Shown here in pieces: positions 63,559-64,000 of a stretch of DNA of 64,000 nucleotides; the stretch's first letter is position 1; every line of letters starts with the position of its first letter. The position numbers and the translations under genes were made by a program. Source of the stretch: Achromobacter seleniivolatilans (GTDB lineage Bacteria > Pseudomonadota > Gammaproteobacteria > Burkholderiales > Burkholderiaceae_B); NCBI RefSeq assembly GCF_030864005.1, contig NZ_CP132976.1:5642001-5706000 (forward strand). The letters run 5' to 3'. Below the pieces are notes generated by a model, which saw only the letters and a list, made by a program, of their open reading frames with translations, searched no databases and was not told the origin of the DNA.

Positions 63559-63632
63559 TGTGTCAACAATCCATCCGGTTTTAAAGAAAATTGGCGGAAT
63601 AAGTGGCGCCTGAGCGCCGGATTGTCAACAAT
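63557..63632. promoter_or_regulatory. putative GntR operators TTGT-N2-ACAA type
   Basis: ATTGTCAACAAT at 63621-63632 and the related ATTGTGTCAACAAT at 63557-63570, the latter overlapping the regulator start codon. FCD-type GntR proteins often bind TTGT/ACAA inverted arms, so autoregulation is plausible. Confidence 0.5.
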
Positions 63633-63653
63633 TTACCCGGATGCCTGCATGCG

Positions 63654-63679
63654 CGCAAGCGGCGCGAATGCCGCTTGCG
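63654..63679 (-). terminator. 10-bp hairpin after the flavin monooxygenase gene
   Basis: CGCAAGCGGC/GCCGCTTGCG (63654-63663 and 63670-63679) with loop GCGAAT, 24 bases after the stop codon. There is no T run, so it is a weak terminator candidate. Confidence 0.4.
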
Positions 63680-63703
63680 GGGACGGAAGGGACGGGCGGG
63701 CGG

Positions 63704-64000
63704 CTAGCGCTTGTGGTGTACCTCTTGCACGCCATAGACCTGAACAGGCAGCCCTGCTTGCCGGGCCTTCAGCTGTAGCGACAGATACTGCGAGTAATGG
63801 CGCGATTGGTGTAGGTTGCCGCCGTGGAACCAGAGTCCTTCCTGCTGCGTGGGCTTCCACATATTGCGTTGCTCACCTTCCCACGGGCCGGGGTCTTTGG
63901 TGGTGTCCGAACCCAAGCCCCAGCACTTGCCCACTTTGTCGGCCACTTCCGGGCTGATCAGATCGGCTGCCCAGCCGTTCATGGAGCCGTAACCCGTGGC
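63704..64000 (-). CDS. flavin-containing (Baeyer-Villiger type) monooxygenase, C-terminal part
   Basis: The 3' end of a gene that continues beyond the window; 98 codons plus stop are visible. The text reads ATGYGSMNGWAADLISPEVA, then VGKCWGLGSDTTKDPGPWEG and RNMWKPTQQEGLWFHGGNLH, with QSRHYSQYLSLQLKARQAGL. The ATGY motif and the C-terminal WGLGSDTxxDPGPW/RNMWKPT pattern belong to a group of FAD/NADPH monooxygenases (flavin-containing and Baeyer-Villiger type). The active-site parts are outside the window, so the substrate class cannot be judged. An ATG at 63982 is internal to the domain. Confidence 0.86.
   Translation of the reverse strand, partial: ATGYGSMNGWAADLISPEVADKVGKCWGLGSDTTKDPGPWEGEQRNMWKPTQQEGLWFHGGNLHQSRHYSQYLSLQLKARQAGLPVQVYGVQEVHHKR

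Overview
The window looks like a chromosomal segment of a high-GC betaproteobacterium of the Alcaligenaceae, most likely Achromobacter or a close relative of Bordetella. Reasons: a Bug-type (TctC) solute receptor, many IclR/GntR/LysR-controlled catabolic clusters, the ypjD-ffh and trmB neighbourhoods, a GntR-acnD-prpF operon, and a two-partner secretion adhesin with an ESPR-type leader. The assignment is inferred from gene content only. No rRNA, CRISPR array, insertion sequence, integrase or phage gene was seen. One tRNA (Gly, anticodon CCC) is present.

Layout. 1-2300: the 3' end of a HipA-like kinase gene, an MFS exporter, and a truncated antitoxin-like gene. 2434-7912: a complete galactonate operon (dgoK-dgoA-dgoD-dgoT, minus strand) divergent from an IclR regulator. 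7949-15401: mostly housekeeping (GST, ampD, PP0621-like, ypjD, ffh, LysM/BON protein, thiS, pip, trmB, tRNA-Gly). 15595-18690: an accessory patch beside the tRNA, with a hipBA pair that has repeated operator-like motifs, a MocR-type gene remnant and an orphan gene. 18682-24924: a minus-strand cell-envelope cluster with two penicillin-recognising serine hydrolases flanking an outer-membrane barrel, a GAF-LytTR regulator, an EF-hand protein and a Crp/Fnr regulator. 25064-28076: a periplasmic binding protein, a beta-keto acid cleavage enzyme and an SDR dehydrogenase in one transcription unit. 28158-32384: FecI sigma, FecR and a siderophore receptor. 32419-41866: a divergently encoded two-component system followed by a TpsA/TpsB adhesin-exporter pair.

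41964-64000: an exported lyase of the argininosuccinate lyase superfamily; a LysR/MFS divergent pair; a minus-strand amine-catabolism-like cluster (FAD oxidoreductase with a Tat signal, DUF805, Cache-like protein, GntR regulator, tandem SnoaL protein, aldehyde dehydrogenase); an acyl-CoA cluster (Bug receptor, CoA-transferase, MaoC-like hydratase, CoA ligase) divergent from an IclR regulator across an 18-bp perfect palindrome; an unrecognised gene; the methylcitrate branch genes prpF and acnD with a GntR regulator; and the 3' end of a flavin monooxygenase gene running off the window.

The strongest candidates for undescribed biology are the LytTR/AmpH-like/outer-membrane barrel/serine hydrolase cluster, the A-AAA-AAA-TGA junction that could fuse HipB to HipA by -1 frameshifting, the signal-peptide-bearing lyase, and the beta-keto acid cleavage enzyme in which a usual zinc histidine is alanine.
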